Of a stretch of 7,772 nt of DNA, positions 7,476 through 7,772 are shown in pieces. Location: NCBI GenBank assembly GCA_030038715.1, contig JASHSO010000227.1:1-7772 (forward strand). The letters are read 5' to 3'. Both the position numbers and the translations under genes were made by a program. Origin of the DNA: Streptosporangiaceae bacterium (GTDB lineage: Bacteria; Actinomycetota; Actinomycetes; Streptosporangiales; Streptosporangiaceae). The notes beneath the pieces were generated by a model. It made no database searches. It was not told where the DNA came from and was given only the letters and a program-made list of their open reading frames with translations. Within the stretch, counting starts at the first letter, position 1; each line of letters starts with the position of its first letter.

Positions 7476-7772
7476 GGGATCCCAGCGACACCAAGGAAGC
7501 AGGCCCGAAGGTCGGCTCGCCGCTGTGGATCCACATGACCCTGGTCACGGCGGTGGGCGCCGCGGTCTTCGCGTTCGCGATGTCCAAGCTCATGCACCTC
7601 AGCGTCCTCGCCGTGAAGCCGCTCTTCTGGGTGCTCGCCGCCATGGTGGTGCTCGCAGACATCTGGCCGGTCGTGTCTCCCAGCCGGTCCAGGCTGGAGG
7701 CGCCGAACGCCTCGGTCACGTTCTGTTATGCCGCACTGATCGCCTGGGGGCTGCCGGTAGCCGCATTGCTGC
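7472..7772 (+). CDS. Multi-pass membrane protein, N-terminal part (3' end outside window)
   Basis: One hundred codons are visible, starting MRDPSDTKEAGPKVGSPLWI. After a polar cytoplasmic stretch of about 18 residues come three hydrophobic segments at roughly 20-40, 50-69 and 80-100. The second ends in DIWPVVSP and the third contains FCYAALIAWGLPVAALL, which looks like the membrane-sensor region at the front of some signalling proteins. In Streptomyces the gene directly after ligA, as I recall, encodes a membrane-bound GGDEF-EAL (cyclic di-GMP) protein, so this could be its counterpart; no catalytic domain is in view to confirm that. AGGAG (7465-7469) lies only 2 bases from the ATG, which is close for a ribosome binding site but fits coupling to the short upstream frame. 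An in-frame ATG at 7439 would add 11 residues and is a possible alternative start. Being a membrane protein is well supported; the signalling role is inference. Confidence 0.7.
   Translation, partial: MRDPSDTKEAGPKVGSPLWIHMTLVTAVGAAVFAFAMSKLMHLSVLAVKPLFWVLAAMVVLADIWPVVSPSRSRLEAPNASVTFCYAALIAWGLPVAALL

Noticed and set aside
7411..7719. 102-codon minus-strand frame over the last gene
   Set aside because: It has no recognisable motif. The plus strand here encodes clean hydrophobic segments with a start and AGGAG, so the minus frame is most likely a shadow.

Overview
The window is very GC-rich, with G or C in almost every third codon position. Its gene order, etfA – cysteine desulfurase – mnmA – MetE-like gene – ligA, is one I recall from Actinobacteria (Mycobacterium and Streptomyces chromosomes). 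It therefore looks like chromosomal core sequence from a high-GC actinobacterium. I saw no transposase, phage gene, CRISPR array, tRNA or rRNA, so nothing suggests a mobile or accessory region.

Layout from left to right on the plus strand unless noted: the 3' end of etfA (1-431); a hairpin-rich gap (432-546); a group I (NifS/IscS-type) cysteine desulfurase (547-1782); a short gap with a 35-bp-period repeat (1783-1891); a class I SAM-dependent methyltransferase on the minus strand (1892-2674); a divergent promoter region (2675-2804); mnmA, the tRNA 2-thiouridylase (2805-3914); a gap with hairpins and a dyad (3915-4040); a half-length, cobalamin-independent methionine synthase-like protein (4041-5126); ligA, the NAD+-dependent DNA ligase (5172-7265); a roughly 160-base gap with a possible terminator and promoter (7266-7424); a possible 16-codon leader ORF (7425-7475); and the first 100 codons of a multi-pass membrane protein that runs off the end (7472-7772).

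The clearest functional link is sulfur transfer to tRNA. The desulfurase takes sulfur from cysteine as a persulfide, and MnmA uses such sulfur to make 2-thiouridine at the wobble base. A methyltransferase of unknown substrate lies between these two genes in opposite orientation. The MetE-like gene and ligA are 45 bases apart and probably share a transcript. Several genes appear to have leaderless or near-leaderless starts: a TANNNT-type -10 hexamer lies 7 to 13 bases before the ATG and no Shine-Dalgarno sequence is visible. ligA is the exception, with a strong AGGAGGG and a GTG start.

I do not see a clearly novel system. The points most worth a second look are the short leaderless ORF overlapping the last gene, the methyltransferase between the sulfur-relay genes, the MetE-like protein with a possible Glu-to-Asp zinc-ligand change, the mutually exclusive hairpins after etfA, and the 35-bp repeat between the convergent genes.
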